The notes beneath the pieces are model-generated. The model did not search any database, had not been told where the DNA came from, and saw nothing but the letters and a program-made list of their open reading frames with translations. 64,000 nucleotides of DNA from Escallonia rubra (lineage: Eukaryota > Streptophyta > Magnoliopsida > Escalloniales > Escalloniaceae), in the NCBI GenBank assembly GCA_033065855.1, contig JAVXUO010002328.1:1-64000 (forward strand), read 5' to 3'. The first letter of the stretch is position 1, and each line of letters begins with the position of its first letter. Positions 45,723-57,200 of this stretch are shown here, piece by piece. The translations under genes were made by a program, and so were the position numbers.

Positions 45723-46961
45723 TCTCAGACATGTAATGGAGGAGAGCCTTCTAGCGTCCACCCCTCACCCCCTTTTGTTAGGCCCAGAAAATAGATTAAT
45801 TTGTCTAACAAAAGTTCTTCATTGACCCAAAATGTCAAGTGCAAGGACTGCTTGGCAAATGCTTTAAAAACAAAGATACGTACCTTCATCTATGACTCGT
45901 ACTGACCAGGATCTGCATAAAGTTGTAGGGCATGTGAAGATTTGTATCACGAAATTGTTGGGAGGCTTCTGATATTAATACTGTCATAACCTACAAATTC
46001 ATGTCCTAGACAAGAAATAATGATGCCCTGCACGAGGGACATTACAAAGCTTTATTCCTTGATATGTGTACTTCTACAAGAATGTTCCGGTTAAACAGTC
46101 ACTCGTCTTCTTGGTAAACCCAGCCAATTAGAACTAGATTTTCTTGATGAAGACGTCAAAAATTGGGCACGAGATTTGTCGTATAAACGGGGCTACAACT
46201 TAGGACAATGAGAATACGGCACATTAGCCCTTTGTAGCTTTCCACTTCTCTATTCTTTGACAAAAATTCCTGTTTTGACCATACTTAAATTGGCAGCTTT
46301 AGTCACAGCCGCCTTCTAGATCTTTGCTGGTTCAGTTCTGCATCTTCTTGCAGATGATGATCAACGCCTTAACACTGGTATATGAGTAGTGAATCCGACT
46401 AAATCGTATCCCACTTGTAAATCAGTGTAGTTGAAAGTAAAAGCTCGTGAAAAAGCTAGCTGCTCGCTACTGTGGCTACATATATAGCTAAGGGGAGTGA
46501 GTCATACCAGCTTTGTTGTCAACATATCGTACCTCAAGGTGTTTATTATATTAACTAGTGACTAGCAGCTTGTAAGGATAAACACTAGCCTTGCATAGTT
46601 AGCGCGTGTTAGTTTGCTACGTATGCTCATGTTAGCTTAATGTTTCCCAAATAAACCAGCTTAGATTGCTTAAACAAAGTTTCGTTACGTAATTTATCGA
46701 ATGTGGGTGCTGTTGTGACTGCCAAATTAATACTTAAATCATGATCAGCAAAACTGACTAGTAGCAGACAAAGCATGGAAAATCATAAATAACTCCTCTT
46801 AGCTGAACTGATTTACCTGTGGAAATACTATATTTGCAGCAAATCATATGGCAAGGCGTTAAACGCACACTTTTGCTCTTCCATTGCGAGGCAAGATCGA
46901 GTAGTTGTCTCGTGTTTATGCTTGGTAAATCGAGACGGTCAAGAAACAGCCCCGAGGAGCG

Positions 46962-47062
46962 AGTCTTCAACCACCCTCAGGGCTTCCAACATTTCAGTAT
47001 TTTTAGCCATTTGTTAGCTAGCCTGGAATATTGGAAGCCCTTGAGGATAGTTGGAAACTTCC
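46962..47062 (+). ncRNA. Second miR477-like hairpin H4 (unit A)
   Basis: The 5' arm (46963-46997: TCTTCAACCACCCTCAGGGC then TTCCAACATTTCAG) pairs with the 3' arm (47023-47060: CTGGAATATTGGAAGCCCTT then GAGGATAGTTGGAAACTT). There is one bulge and a few mismatches over about 35 pairs; the loop is 25 bases. The 5' strand CCACCCTCAGGGCTTCCAA matches the other miR477 sub-type recalled as ending GGCTTCCAA. It lies about 1.8 kb downstream of H2, in the same orientation. Confidence 0.6.
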
Positions 47063-47099
47063 CCTTATCACTGATAACAAAGGCTTTCTAGTCTATTGC

Positions 47100-49120
47100 T
47101 CACTTCTTACCATGAAACAATAGCGTGCTAGCTTATTATATAGAGACGGTTGACCTCTACATTAATTTCAACAGAAAAAGCTGATCGAATCCCACCTTGT
47201 TAAATGGCTTTATTGAGTTGCTTGCGAATATCCAAACTTTTAAGACCACTAATAACTAGCTAATGCATGGTTTACTGTTTAACTCCACAAAATACATTTG
47301 TCGCGACGTTTCTTAATGTGTAGGGTGACACTAAATTCAATCTCTTATTGTTTTGGGGTTAAATGCAGACCACTACAAGGTTGTATTTCATTTTATTTTA
47401 GCGACAAAAGGTTTTTGAAGAAGTGAAAATTTAGCAAAAGGGGAGTGGTGCTGGTCGAATGGAACTAGAATCTTGGGTGAACTCATTCTTTAATTCAAGG
47501 GTCAAGAGAATAACTGGTAGCTTTCCCATAGGAAATTAGCCGCCCTTTGATCAGCCGCCCTTTGATCGTGGCCAAGAGATCCTTTTTTCTAAAGATTATG
47601 TGCGATTTGAACTTCATTATCGAGGAATGGATTCTCAAGAGATTGGACACGAACCTGCGTATTGGAAAGTTTTTGGTCAATATATATTCCATCACCTTTG
47701 GGGTGTGAATGTCAAACTAAAGGTTAACATGTGAAACTGCGAAGAATATTTGATACAATGATCCATATGGATTAGAAAACAATAAAGATGTACGTGTCTA
47801 AAACATTCGTACTCGCGACGAGATCACGGTCATACGTTCCAGGCTTGTGGAAGGTTGAATAATTGGGTGGATGGATTCTTTCCTTCTAACAGAAAAAATA
47901 AAAATAAAATTAAACACCCACCATACATATTCGCAAATAAGTTCTAATCATCATAAACGACCTCCTCCGAATTTTTTTTGTTCTCCCAACTAAAAAAATC
48001 TTACTCTCGCCTTCACACATACGCACACTCCTCTTCCTCTCCACACGGAAAAAAGGGAATCTCTTTTGGCACCTGAAAAAAAAGTACGCGGCCACTCTTA
48101 GCGTGACACATGTCATATAAGGTCACATTATGGTTGTGACCACTTCTACGCATCGGACATCTAATTCAGTTCACCTCCTTTCCCTTCATTTGATGAAGTA
48201 TCCTTGCTTATCCAGAATTTCTCTCTCGAGATAATCACCAAATAATTTTCTTTCATTAGGATCAATTTATTGTCTTCCCTTAGGAAAAAGTTTCTCCAAT
48301 GTAAGGGTAAGGTACATCTAAGCCCCCAATACTCATATCTTGGATTCTCCTTCCGTTGGCCCGCTGTCCTCGTACCGTCGCCGTACCACAATGCCCAGAC
48401 TGCTGTGCTATATACCGTTGTGCTAGGTCTCCCCATATATTTTCCACAACAGCACCAATTCAACAAAAATTATGGTGTCACTTAGCGACGATTTCAATGA
48501 AGTTGCTAATGAATTTTAACAGCAAGTTTTCTTCATTGAATAAAAGAGTTAGAGATGTTTTGTTCGAACCCGAGTCCCGTAATAAAGGTTGGTCGGGCAC
48601 GAGATGCCGTCGTGCTCGTCCGGCTCGTTCAAGTTGTTTTATCACATTATTCCCCCTACTTCGTACTAATATTTTCCCTTTGATTGGCCGTGACATATGG
48701 CCTGTCAACCCCCAAACCCATTCTCAGAGACCTCCCAAACCCCAAAACCCTGATCTCTCTCCTCCAAAACCCCAGTTTTTCCTCTCCCTCATGCCAGACT
48801 ATTCTCAGACCTCCCAAACCCCAAACCCCAAAATCCTAATCTCTCTCCTCCAAAACCCCAGTTTTTCCCTCTCCCACATGCCAAACTATTGAATTATAAA
48901 AGTAGGATTTCATTCACATCATGTTGGTTGAGTACAAGCACTTATATATAGGTGGAATTGATAATTCAAATTTATTGATAACTCAACCTAACAATATTAT
49001 CTTCAAAAATACTAATCACTTCTTATTTAAAAGTTAAACTTAACAATTCTAGATTGATCTAATATTATCTAACACACACCTTCTCATTCTGTCTTACAAA
49101 CCCACAAACACCCCACCATC
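47100..49120 (+). other. Unit A interior without recognised genes
   Basis: The sequence matches 59060-62530 of unit B, minus the hAT insertions there. C-rich stretches of repeated CTCCCAAACCCCAAAACCC at 48710-48890 are duplicated in tandem within unit A (two copies about 75 bases apart). No intact reading frame of a known family. Confidence 0.5.
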
Positions 49121-49490
49121 TCCACCAAATTCTCTTCAATGCCATCACTTTTGGCCAATTTAGTGACCTTTTTTTTTATCTAGCAAGCCTCTCCACCAGT
49201 CTCTCTCTTTTCCCCAAAATGACAATTCCTGGAATTTCATGTTCCAAGTCTAATCTCACAGCTCAATGCCACAATAAATAATCCTCTTGTGCAACCAGAT
49301 GATCCGAAAACGGCCGTAGACTTTGTGCTTTAAATAAAGGCTAAGAGATTCATTGTATGTGTGTGAAATTAGGGTTGCATTTTGATGCTTTCGTGCAAAA
49401 TGCGCTTATTTCGATGTTTTTTCAGTATGCTGTTGTTGAATTAGCAAGAAAGTGTTTGATATGGTGGATACGGTGACGTCGAGTAGTATG
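49120..49490 (+). pseudogene. PPR-protein relic (unit A copy)
   Basis: The sequence parallels the better preserved copy at 62540-62930: the CTCCACCAGTCTCTCTC leader, GATGATCCGAAA, then the piece encoding GEEIHC.CV and the FVQNALISM-type segment. About 50 bases that encode the PDEYTFPSV PPR motif in unit B are deleted here, and stops follow. It is dead. Confidence 0.7.
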
Positions 49491-49989
49491 ATTTTGGGGT
49501 ATTTAGAGAGATTGTTGTAGTGGTGCATTAAGGGTGTTTGGGGAATTTGGGTGACTGTGATGTGAGGCATGAAAGAGAGGTTTTATATAGCCAAATAAGG
49601 TCAGAGATGTTGACATGTCTTACTATGAACGGGCAAGCTTGGATGTTTTAAGTAACAAAAAGAAGAAAAAGAGGAATAAATGAGAGAGAAAGAAGGTAAC
49701 TTTTGCTGGGTTGATCTAATAAGGGTTTAACCTAAAAGTTCACTTCTAAAAAACCTCAGATTTGTCCCTGAAATAAGTTTGGTATATTGTATTTTGGCCT
49801 CATACACGTAAACATTTCTTCAAGAGGTGTCGGACACGGTTTCGGGTAATTTAAAAGTAAATAAATAAATTCGGACACTGCTGGGAGATTCGAGCACGTC
49901 TTCGGAGGTATCAGTGAGGTTTCGAGGTGCCCGTAGATGTCAGACATCATATGTCGACCTATATAAGGTGTCAGTGATTCCAAGGTTTT

Positions 49990-50290
49990 TATCCGTAAGA
50001 AAGGTGGACAATCTCTTAATCATCTGTTGTTTGATCGTGCAGTTGCTAAAAGAAGTTGGGATTTTGTCTTCAGTACTGTGAGTTTTAGACTTTTAGCTAC
50101 GAAATACTTTATTTTGTACTGGATTTACTGAGGAGCTCCAAGTTTTATAAAAAGACGGAGCGAAAGCAGGAAACTCAAATTCTTAGCTTTTGTTGCATAT
50201 TGCTTGTTTTGGTGCACCTGAAGGGGAGGCATAGGAGAACTTTTCAGGAAATGGTTCTCCTTTTTCGTGTCTGCTATAGCTGAGGAGGTT
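49990..50290 (+). pseudogene. LINE zf-RVT relic (unit A copy)
   Basis: Frames read DHLLFDRAVAKRSWDFVFS and later a VHLKGRHRRTF-like piece. This matches the tail of the plant LINE zinc-finger region (DHLLLHC.VA..LW, then WRERNNRCFED). Frameshifts and stops separate the pieces. The unit B copy is at 63340-63575. Confidence 0.55.
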
Positions 50291-50899
50291 TGATGCAGTT
50301 CTGATCCTATCAAGGTGGTCAACAGATCCATTCATACAACATGCAATGTTTTGAGAAGAATTGCCATTCCTTTAATACAGCTTGATGTTGTGTAATGATA
50401 GCTGATACCTATACTGTTCGTGTACATGGGTGGAACAAGAATATTGCACGATTTGAGAAGACATGGAATAATTCTACTTATCAAAGGAAGAAAAAGGTAC
50501 TCCAACCACTGTAATGAAATTAATCTGGCGTAGAGTGTAACATTATAAGCTTCGGATTGCAAACATGATTTTGAGAAGGATGTTCACGCTCAAATTTTGT
50601 GATTTAGGGATATCTTAACATGAGTCACCGCTGTATGAAAAAAAAATCTATGAAGTGTTCTTATACAGCTATGGTTGTGATTACATAATCTACCTTTGCT
50701 GCCAAACTTGCCAAGGTCTATATCTTGTGAGCAAAGTCCCTCTTTGAAGTATATTTTCTGACCCGGCACTGCATTGAGTGCTTTATAGCATTGCTTCCAA
50801 ATGTACATTTTTACATGAGTTGCCACTGCCTTCAAGTGCTCTAGTCTTTTCATGGTTGTCAACCAAAAACTTTTATAGCTTGAGCCTAGAGTTGGAAGT

Positions 50900-51637
50900 A
50901 TCCGCTGGAATTCTGTCGGATTGTGTTTGGGAATTCTAATATTTTGCTGCTAGCTAAAACTCCGTGTTATGCGCCGCCACAAAATGAAAATTTATTTACT
51001 TCCAAGTCGCTTTTTAAAAAGTTTAGAGTGCTACACGTAAAAAATGAAGGAAAAAACACACAGTTTCCCATTAAACGGTAAATAAAAAATAAATGACTTA
51101 TGCGCTTTTGTTACGCTCGCATCTCTATCGACTACCATAATAACGGCCACCCTCTCGATGTGGCTTCCGAGATCCACCCCTATTGAATATATTCAGGCAC
51201 TATTTGATTGCTTTTGTATTGATTCTATATATACGGCCCTTTCGAGCACTTTGTGAAATATTATTGGAAAATATCCAAAAAAATAGTTTGGAGTAACTCG
51301 ATACAAATGCGCACATTATCTTTTCCTCAAATATGCTTAATTTGCATGCAAAAAATACATGTTTCTTCTTCTACGCTTTTTTTTTTTAACTAGCAGAAAG
51401 AATAAGTTGTCTCAGTTAAATATTAAAGTAGTTTGTTCATAACATGAGGATAAAGAAAAGTTGCATGCACACACAACCGTAAAAGCTCTCAAAATGAGCT
51501 TCTATTAGCTTTATTTATGACATTCTTTAAAAAATTAGACTTTTCTACGTAATACAGTCATTAGAAACCTAATTATTACATTACAATTTGCTTACATAAT
51601 AACAAGAAATTATGGCAATTAAAGTATTTAACAAGAA

Positions 51638-51640
<3 letters not shown>
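50900..51640. other. Spacer between unit A and the GC-rich island
   Basis: AT-rich, no gene or element recognised. The right boundary of unit A cannot be fixed, because unit B runs off the window. Confidence 0.4.

Positions 51641-51671
<31 letters not shown>
51641..51671. repeat. (TA)n microsatellite
   Basis: About 15 TA units directly before the GGGCCC-rich island. Confidence 0.95.
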
Positions 51672-51672
<1 letters not shown>

Positions 51673-51875
51673 ATTGGGCCCGGGCCCGGCCCAAGCCCGG
51701 CCCTAAATATAGGGCCTAGGGCCAAGGCTTGGACTGGGCCTAGATACCCCATTAATCTGGCCAGGCCCGGCCCGGTTTCCATTCTCTCTGGCCCGGCCCC
51801 GGCCCTGGCCCTGGCCCTTTTTCTCTTTTGGACCACTGGGCCCAGGCTGGGCCGGCCCAAGCCCGGCCCGTTGAC
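51672..51875. repeat. GGGCCC/GGCCCGGCCC-rich island
   Basis: About 200 bases dominated by GGCCCGGCCC, GGGCCC, GCCCAAGCCCGGCCC and GGGCC repeats in AT-rich surroundings. The motifs are self-complementary, so either strand can fold. Similar GGCCC-rich low-complexity repeats occur in plants, but no TIR or target duplication was seen. Confidence 0.75.
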
Positions 51876-52259
51876 AGAGTTTGCGTGTAGCTTTGTGTCT
51901 ACGATCAGTGTAGCTTCGGATCCACTCCTACTGACTTCAACGTTTCAGTATGCAGCTTGCTGAAATGGCAAGGCAAGAATATTTATTAGATATACTGAAC
52001 GCATGTATCCAGTACCAATTCTGATAATCTAAGGTTTCTTGTAGGATTGTGTATGACATATATATGGACCGAGGTAGAGAACGAAATGACGTTGATGTAG
52101 CTAGCCCACTCCGAGCCGATGAAGTTAATCTTAACTTTGGCGGTCGGATTGGGTTATAGTTCATGTTGTCGAAGTTCTTATGTTAAAGATGAAAAATGAT
52201 GTTAACGAATATGCAATAGCTGTTCAGAGGGGCAAGGAATGAGCTACATGCATAAGCTT

Positions 52260-52559
52260 TTACCTGGCAAGGATGGCCCCATGGCTGGGATCAGGAATAA
52301 AGCGATCACGATGATCCATATCCTGCACATGGGCCACCTTTCGGAAGAAGGATTTCGTGATGAATTTCTCGGCCTCGTCCACTACATGCTCGGGCTCTTC
52401 CACCTCTGGCAGCGTCTCCCTCCTCGACTTCCTCACATGCACGTTTGGAGACCCCCTCAGCTGGTGGAATGCCGTGTATAGCCCTAGCGACGTTGACACC
52501 ACTATCATCCCTAATGCCACGCATACCGGCACTATATCTCCCTTCAGACGAGAAGGCAA
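52260..52559 (-). CDS. B12D / NDUFA4-like small membrane protein, start codon TTG
   Basis: A 99-codon open frame resembling the B12D family (related to complex I/IV subunit NDUFA4/MLRQ, mitochondrial inner membrane). It has a short basic start, a hydrophobic segment (VPVCVALGMIVVSTSLGLY, about residues 11-29), then GSPNVHVRKSRRET, which matches the family's NP.VRV.K.NR motif, and an acidic then basic tail. The family's start aligns with the first codon, but that codon is TTG, with no in-frame ATG upstream before a stop-free splice-like acceptor (TTTGCAG). A TATA-like TTTATAA is at 52626-52620. The stop (TAA) overlaps a possible donor CAG|GTAAAA, so a further exon is possible. It is either a start-lost copy, a gene with an upstream exon, or a non-AUG start. 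Confidence 0.55.
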   Translation of the reverse strand: MPSRLKGDIVPVCVALGMIVVSTSLGLYTAFHQLRGSPNVHVRKSRRETLPEVEEPEHVVDEAEKFITKSFFRKVAHVQDMDHRDRFIPDPSHGAILAR

Positions 52560-52660
52560 AGCCTTGGCCAGGCCACAGATACTGCAAATGCAGTAGAGAG
52601 AATGCGAACAGAGCAGGGGTTATAAAGCGCGGAGGAAATGATTCCAAGCTTGCTTGCCTG

Positions 52661-52695
52661 TTGTTTCATGATTCTGGGTGTGAATCATGAAACAA
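52661..52695. repeat. Perfect 14 bp inverted repeat
   Basis: TTGTTTCATGATTC, a 7-base loop (TGGGTGT), then GAATCATGAAACAA. It lies just upstream of the B12D-like frame. Possible cruciform or terminator-like stem; the role is unknown. Confidence 0.9.
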
Positions 52696-53113
52696 GAGCA
52701 CACATTACGACAACGCGACTGTACGCTTCGATTCGAATTAAAGCTTAATGTACAACCTAAAAATACACTTAGATGAAGGATAAGTAGTCCACTAGTCATA
52801 AGAAGAGATCTCTGCCCCACGTATATATAGTCCAAGTGTGGCCTTTAACAACAATGAAAAAAGAAATCCGCACTTTGTACTTTCGCCTATCTCATGATTA
52901 GCATCTTTGATTCGACAATTCTAAATGCTCAAGGCCATTGGTGAACATCGAACGTCATACTATATTTTCTCGTACTTATGTCTGATTGGTGATTGAATAC
53001 CAAGTTTTATTAATGTATATAGTTGGCCGATGTTAGAGCAAGATTAATATTGCTTTGGTTTTCCTTCAAAATAAAAGCAAATTAAAATGTACAGTACAAA
53101 TTATCCGTCTATT

Positions 53114-54513
53114 GCCGTAAAATTAATGCACTTTTCCCGCCCGAGCTTGGCCAGAAAATCATGGCCATACATTTCCCGAAACATGATTTTGAGGATCAAC
53201 AAGTATGGGGACATACCAAGGATAGTAACTTTACGGTAGCCTCGGCTTACAACATGTTATTTGCAAAGAAAAATATAGCTCTGAATTTACTTCCTCAGCC
53301 TCCTTCACGGCCGCCTCTACTCCAACATGACGTCTGGAGGAAGTTATGGCAGCTACCAGTGCCATTGAAGATTAATTTCCTAATATGACAAATCTTATGG
53401 GATCGCTTAACACTTTATACAAACCTACAGCGACTCAACATTACTACTAGCAATCTTTGCCCGCTATGCAATCTTCATCCGGAGGATATTGGGCATGCCT
53501 TTATGTCTTGTCCTTTGGTGCGGCAGATATGGTTTGGCATACCGCTTGGTATCAGAACAGATACTATTGGGGTCTCGTTCAAGGAATGGCTAATTGCTTG
53601 GCTAATGAAGAAGCCAAGTGCGCCAGGAAATTGGCTAGCTGTCGTATATTTCTTCGTTACTATCTGGGTTGTGTGGACCTGTAGAAATCACCTAGTATTC
53701 CGGCAAATCCCCTTCACCCCACTCCCGATATTACAGAAAATTATATCCCTGTCTAATTTAATTTACACTCACATGCATAAATTACCCACTTCACCTAGGA
53801 ATTTACCACGACCCAACTGTTCACCTCAACATATATCCACCCTCACTAACACACATGTAGGTCCTTTTAACATTTATTTTAACCCTTCTCTGTGCCCCTG
53901 TAGCCTGCTCCCCAAAATTACCATGATCATCCATGCTTGTTTTGATCCCTCTCGCTTTAGGGTTGGGATCGGTCTCTCTTGCTACACCAATAATATCCGG
54001 TGTGGCTCAGCTTCCTTCTCAGCTGTCTCGTCGGACCTATATACTGCTCTTGCACATTGCATGCTTCATACGTCTACATATATGGGCTTTGAAACAGCGT
54101 TTTGTTCATATCCATGTACTAACAATGTCTTCTTTTCTGCTGAACCAGATGTCGGGATCTGAGCATATCATTGACACGGTGGCACCTATTATCTATGACT
54201 TTTGCCATATAGTTAAGGAATTCCATCATTATAGTACTGCCAGTGCAGCTCCTAGTCTAGTGAAGGAAGCCCGAGCTCTAGCTCTTTTTGCTTGCCAAGC
54301 TCGATCGACAGTCTACCAGGACTCGATCATTGGTTACTTACGGCGATGAGTCCTGGCCATGATGGAATGGCATAGATACTTATGGTGTTTACTGTTTTAG
54401 TTTTTCCGTACTCTTTTTTCTTATCTGTTGTATGGCCCTGAGGCCGGTATCCCTTGCTCTCTTGAACTATGGATCTTTTCATATCAATGCAATTCTCTTA
54501 TTACCAAAAAAAA
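53114..54513 (+). pseudogene. 5'-truncated LINE: zf-RVT and RNase H-like tail with poly(A)
   Basis: The frame opens in the middle of the protein (INALFPPELGQ...). It passes through WRKLWQLPVPLKINFLI, then a TGA where Trp is expected, then the zinc-finger core CPLCNLHPEDIGHAFMSCPL, WFGIPLG, and an RNase H-like domain (CFDPSRFRVGIGLS at about 53938). It becomes broken after about 54160 and ends in an eight-A run at 54506-54513. 5' truncation plus poly(A) is the usual LINE insertion form. It has frameshifts and lacks the reverse transcriptase core, so it is inactive. Confidence 0.85.
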
Positions 54514-56524
54514 CATAGAAGATATTCCGAAGCTTTATACACCTGCACCTCGATGCATGTACTTTCCCCAAGGATTTCTGTTGACTTATGTTTTGCAATT
54601 TCTTGGTAAACCCCGTCAGTTAGAGCTAAGATTTCCTTGATGAGGACGTCCAATCTTAGTACATGTAACATGAGCACTTGTCAATATGTTTCCTTGTACT
54701 GTTTGTCCGTATAGAAACGGGACATTAAGATTATGACAAGCTCGTATTTTGCATTTATATGATAGGATTGGCAGCTTTTGTTGTGGTCGGCTATTTGTTG
54801 GAGCGCATCTCGGATTTTCTTTGTATTGATGGGCAAAATCGATCGCTGACCATCTTGCACGCAAAAAAGCTGAACAAAAAGAGTATTATGTGTGCCTTGA
54901 AAACATCTTAAGAGAATTGTAAAGTACGGAGTAGAGTTGCCCTTGGAAGGCAACCCAAGTAAATTTCGCAAGTAAGTTTAGAGAAATTAATAATTCCACC
55001 ACAAGTTGTTCCTAGTCCGCTCTAAATTGTTACCAGAGAATTACATGACGACATTTGGAATCAGTGTCCGACTTTGTCTCTCTTTCTTTCGATATGATGA
55101 GTAAGGTGGCTGCGGTATCTATCTTTATACCACCTTATGCGAGGACGTGCCACCAAAAATATTATGGAGTGATCTAGTCCAACTTTACAGTGAGAATAAC
55201 TTTAGGGGTATTTTATCTTGTGCAGTTTTCAACACTTATACTTCAATTTGTAATTTAACCCACTAAAGCCCATTAGACAATCCACTTCATCCAGATAATA
55301 CAAAGATGCTTCATAGTTTCGGATTATTGGTCCCAACCGTATAGAATTGTTGAACGAGAGGGAGACGAATGACAAAGGAGAAGGGCCTAAAGGAGACACG
55401 GAGTTATTAGACTATATTTATCGGTAATAGACGATCGGAATCATGAATTTGGGACCATCAAATAAATTTTACCAAATTAGAGGTATACAATCTTATACTT
55501 AATTTTACTATAAGGCCAGCTAGGTTGCATTCTTGCATGCATGTCTATCTTCTATAGGTAGAATGTTAGAGAACTCTATCGAAGCTGCCAACTTTTGTCA
55601 AAAAGAAAAATTGAATGCTGCTCAATTGACTTGTCTTGACTTGACTAAAGTTGGCTTTCTACTTGTATTTGGATAACCAAGACTTCTCTTTTATGAGGGG
55701 GGAAAAACATTCCCTTTTATGCATGTACGCATTCTTGCTGACTCTCTCATCATGCCAATTACAAAAGTGGCATATTCCCTGTTCTTACAGACAGCAAGCT
55801 AAATATACCAAAAAAATGTAACGAACTGAAAATCTTGGAAAAAAAATTGTTTGAAAAAACACCCTGAGATGTGAACTAGGTTAATTTCTTGAACAATCTG
55901 TCTTCTGGAACAATCCTCCAAAGCTTCAGTACGGCCCGTTCTTCATTCGGACATACCGTATCTTTCGAGTGATAAGAGTAACGGTGATGACTTGGCCCTC
56001 TGAGCGTCACTTTTGTCCTGCAGCTTCGGACCGTGCTAACTCCTATTACTTGAAGAAAGCGCAAGATATGTGGGGCGAGGCCAGAGAAATACTCTTTATA
56101 GTGCGCGACCGCTATAGTCGCAGATAATAAAGCAGTCTTTTATGATCGAAAGATTAAGGTCGGAAAGTGCTGACCAGCTCTGGTTATATGTGGCCTCGCC
56201 AGTCGCCACAATGATAATATTTCTTGCCCATCTTCTATACGACGTCCATGCGTGAATCTTCTGACTGTACTTAAATACAAGAGAGAAACATCATACCGTA
56301 AAACAAAATGAAGAACCAAAGCACAAAGAGGCTTTGAGAGCATGGTTAGGTTTCATTCATTCGAAGACATTCAAGTTAATATCCGATGATTGCTTACCAC
56401 TTGTAAAAGCAGCACCTGGAATGGTTGATCATTCAATGCATGGATGCTTCCACGATCTGGCTAAACCCCTTACGTTTGGACATAACATGAGTCCTAATGG
56501 GGAAAGCCAGCTTTTTCTGAACTC

Positions 56525-56570
56525 TGTTGGAAGCGTAATGGGATCACAAACAAATAATTCGAACAACTGC

Positions 56571-56603
<33 letters not shown>

Positions 56604-57116
56604 ACACAAGATTTCTCATACAAGAACTCACTTGAACAAAATATATGTAACTCTCACAAACTTGGTGTTTCACACCTCTCTCAATTTGTTTCTCTTCCTC
56701 ACACACAAGCTGCTGCTTGGTTTTTTCTCTCTCAAAGTAACTCACTCATTCTCTCTTTTTACACAAGCTGCTGCTTGTTTTCTCTCCCAAAATCACTCTC
56801 TAATACTCTCACACACTAAACTTAAAAACAACAAACAAGACTCCATATATATAGAAGGAGTATGTCGGCAACCATGCATTATCTTCTCAAAACTTCCAAG
56901 TCGGCAACTTCATCTTCTCCGACCTTCTTAACCCATGCACTAGTCAAAACATTGCAACCATTTTCAAATTCCATGAGTCGGCAGCCTCCAAATCTCCTTA
57001 TCTTCTTCTTGAGTCGGTTGGCAGCTAGGTGAGTCTTCTAATTGGTAACCTCCTTATCTTTATATTCTTCCAAGTCAACATTTGCAACTCATTTGATGAG
57101 GGTTTGAATTCTAACA
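56525..57116. mobile_element. Solo LTR inserted in hairpin H3
   Basis: The 592 bp LTR starts TGTTGGAAGCG and ends GAATTCTAACA, flanked by the perfect 5 bp duplication AACTC (56520-56524 and 57117-57121). No internal region remains. Units A and C show the uninterrupted site (for example TCTGAACTCTTCGCC in unit A). The LTR contains a (TA)n run at 56574-56601 and a duplicated ACACAAGCTGCTGCTTG motif. It separates the basal from the apical stem of the unit B hairpin. Confidence 0.93.
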
Positions 57117-57200
57117 AACTCTACGCCTCAACGGCTGTTCCAGAAGTTGTACAAGTGGAATTCGAGTTAGCCGTTGAGGGAGAGAATTCAGAGAAAGTTG
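57117..57200 (+). ncRNA. miR477-like hairpin H3 (unit B), basal stem split by a solo LTR
   Basis: The apical stem is retained: 5' arm 57117-57142 (AACTCTACGCCTCAACGGCT, then GTTCC) and 3' arm 57164-57190 (TAGCCGTTGAGGGAGAGAAT). The outer sequence that pairs in H2 (GGGGAAAGCCAG, TTTTTCTG) now lies 600 bases upstream, beyond the solo LTR. One substitution (G to A) occurs in the 3' arm relative to H1 and H2. Dicer-like processing of a plant precursor usually needs the lower stem, so this copy is probably impaired. Confidence 0.5.

Larger units (their letters stand above)
41931..50900 (+). repeat. Unit A of the duplicated segment
   Basis: It matches unit B (54570 to the window end) over about 9 kb in the same order and orientation: the CTTGGTAAACCC module, the GATAGGATTGGC block, hairpin H2, the GGTTACCTCC inverted repeat, hairpin H4, the TTGTTAAATGGCTTTATTGAG block, the CTAATTCAGTTCACCTC block, a PPR relic and a LINE zf-RVT relic. 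Unit A holds one MITE that B lacks, and lacks the solo LTR and two hAT elements of B. Confidence 0.85.

Noticed and set aside
46115-46200. Module TTCTTGGTAAACCC...GAAGACGTC read as a gene fragment or hairpin
   Set aside because: It recurs at the starts of units C, A and B and inside A and B, with stops in every frame. The possible stem is only about 6 pairs.
47495-47570. Tandem GCCGCCCTTTGATC copies as a functional element
   Set aside because: A 14 base duplication present only in unit A; unit B has one copy, so it is a recent slippage event.
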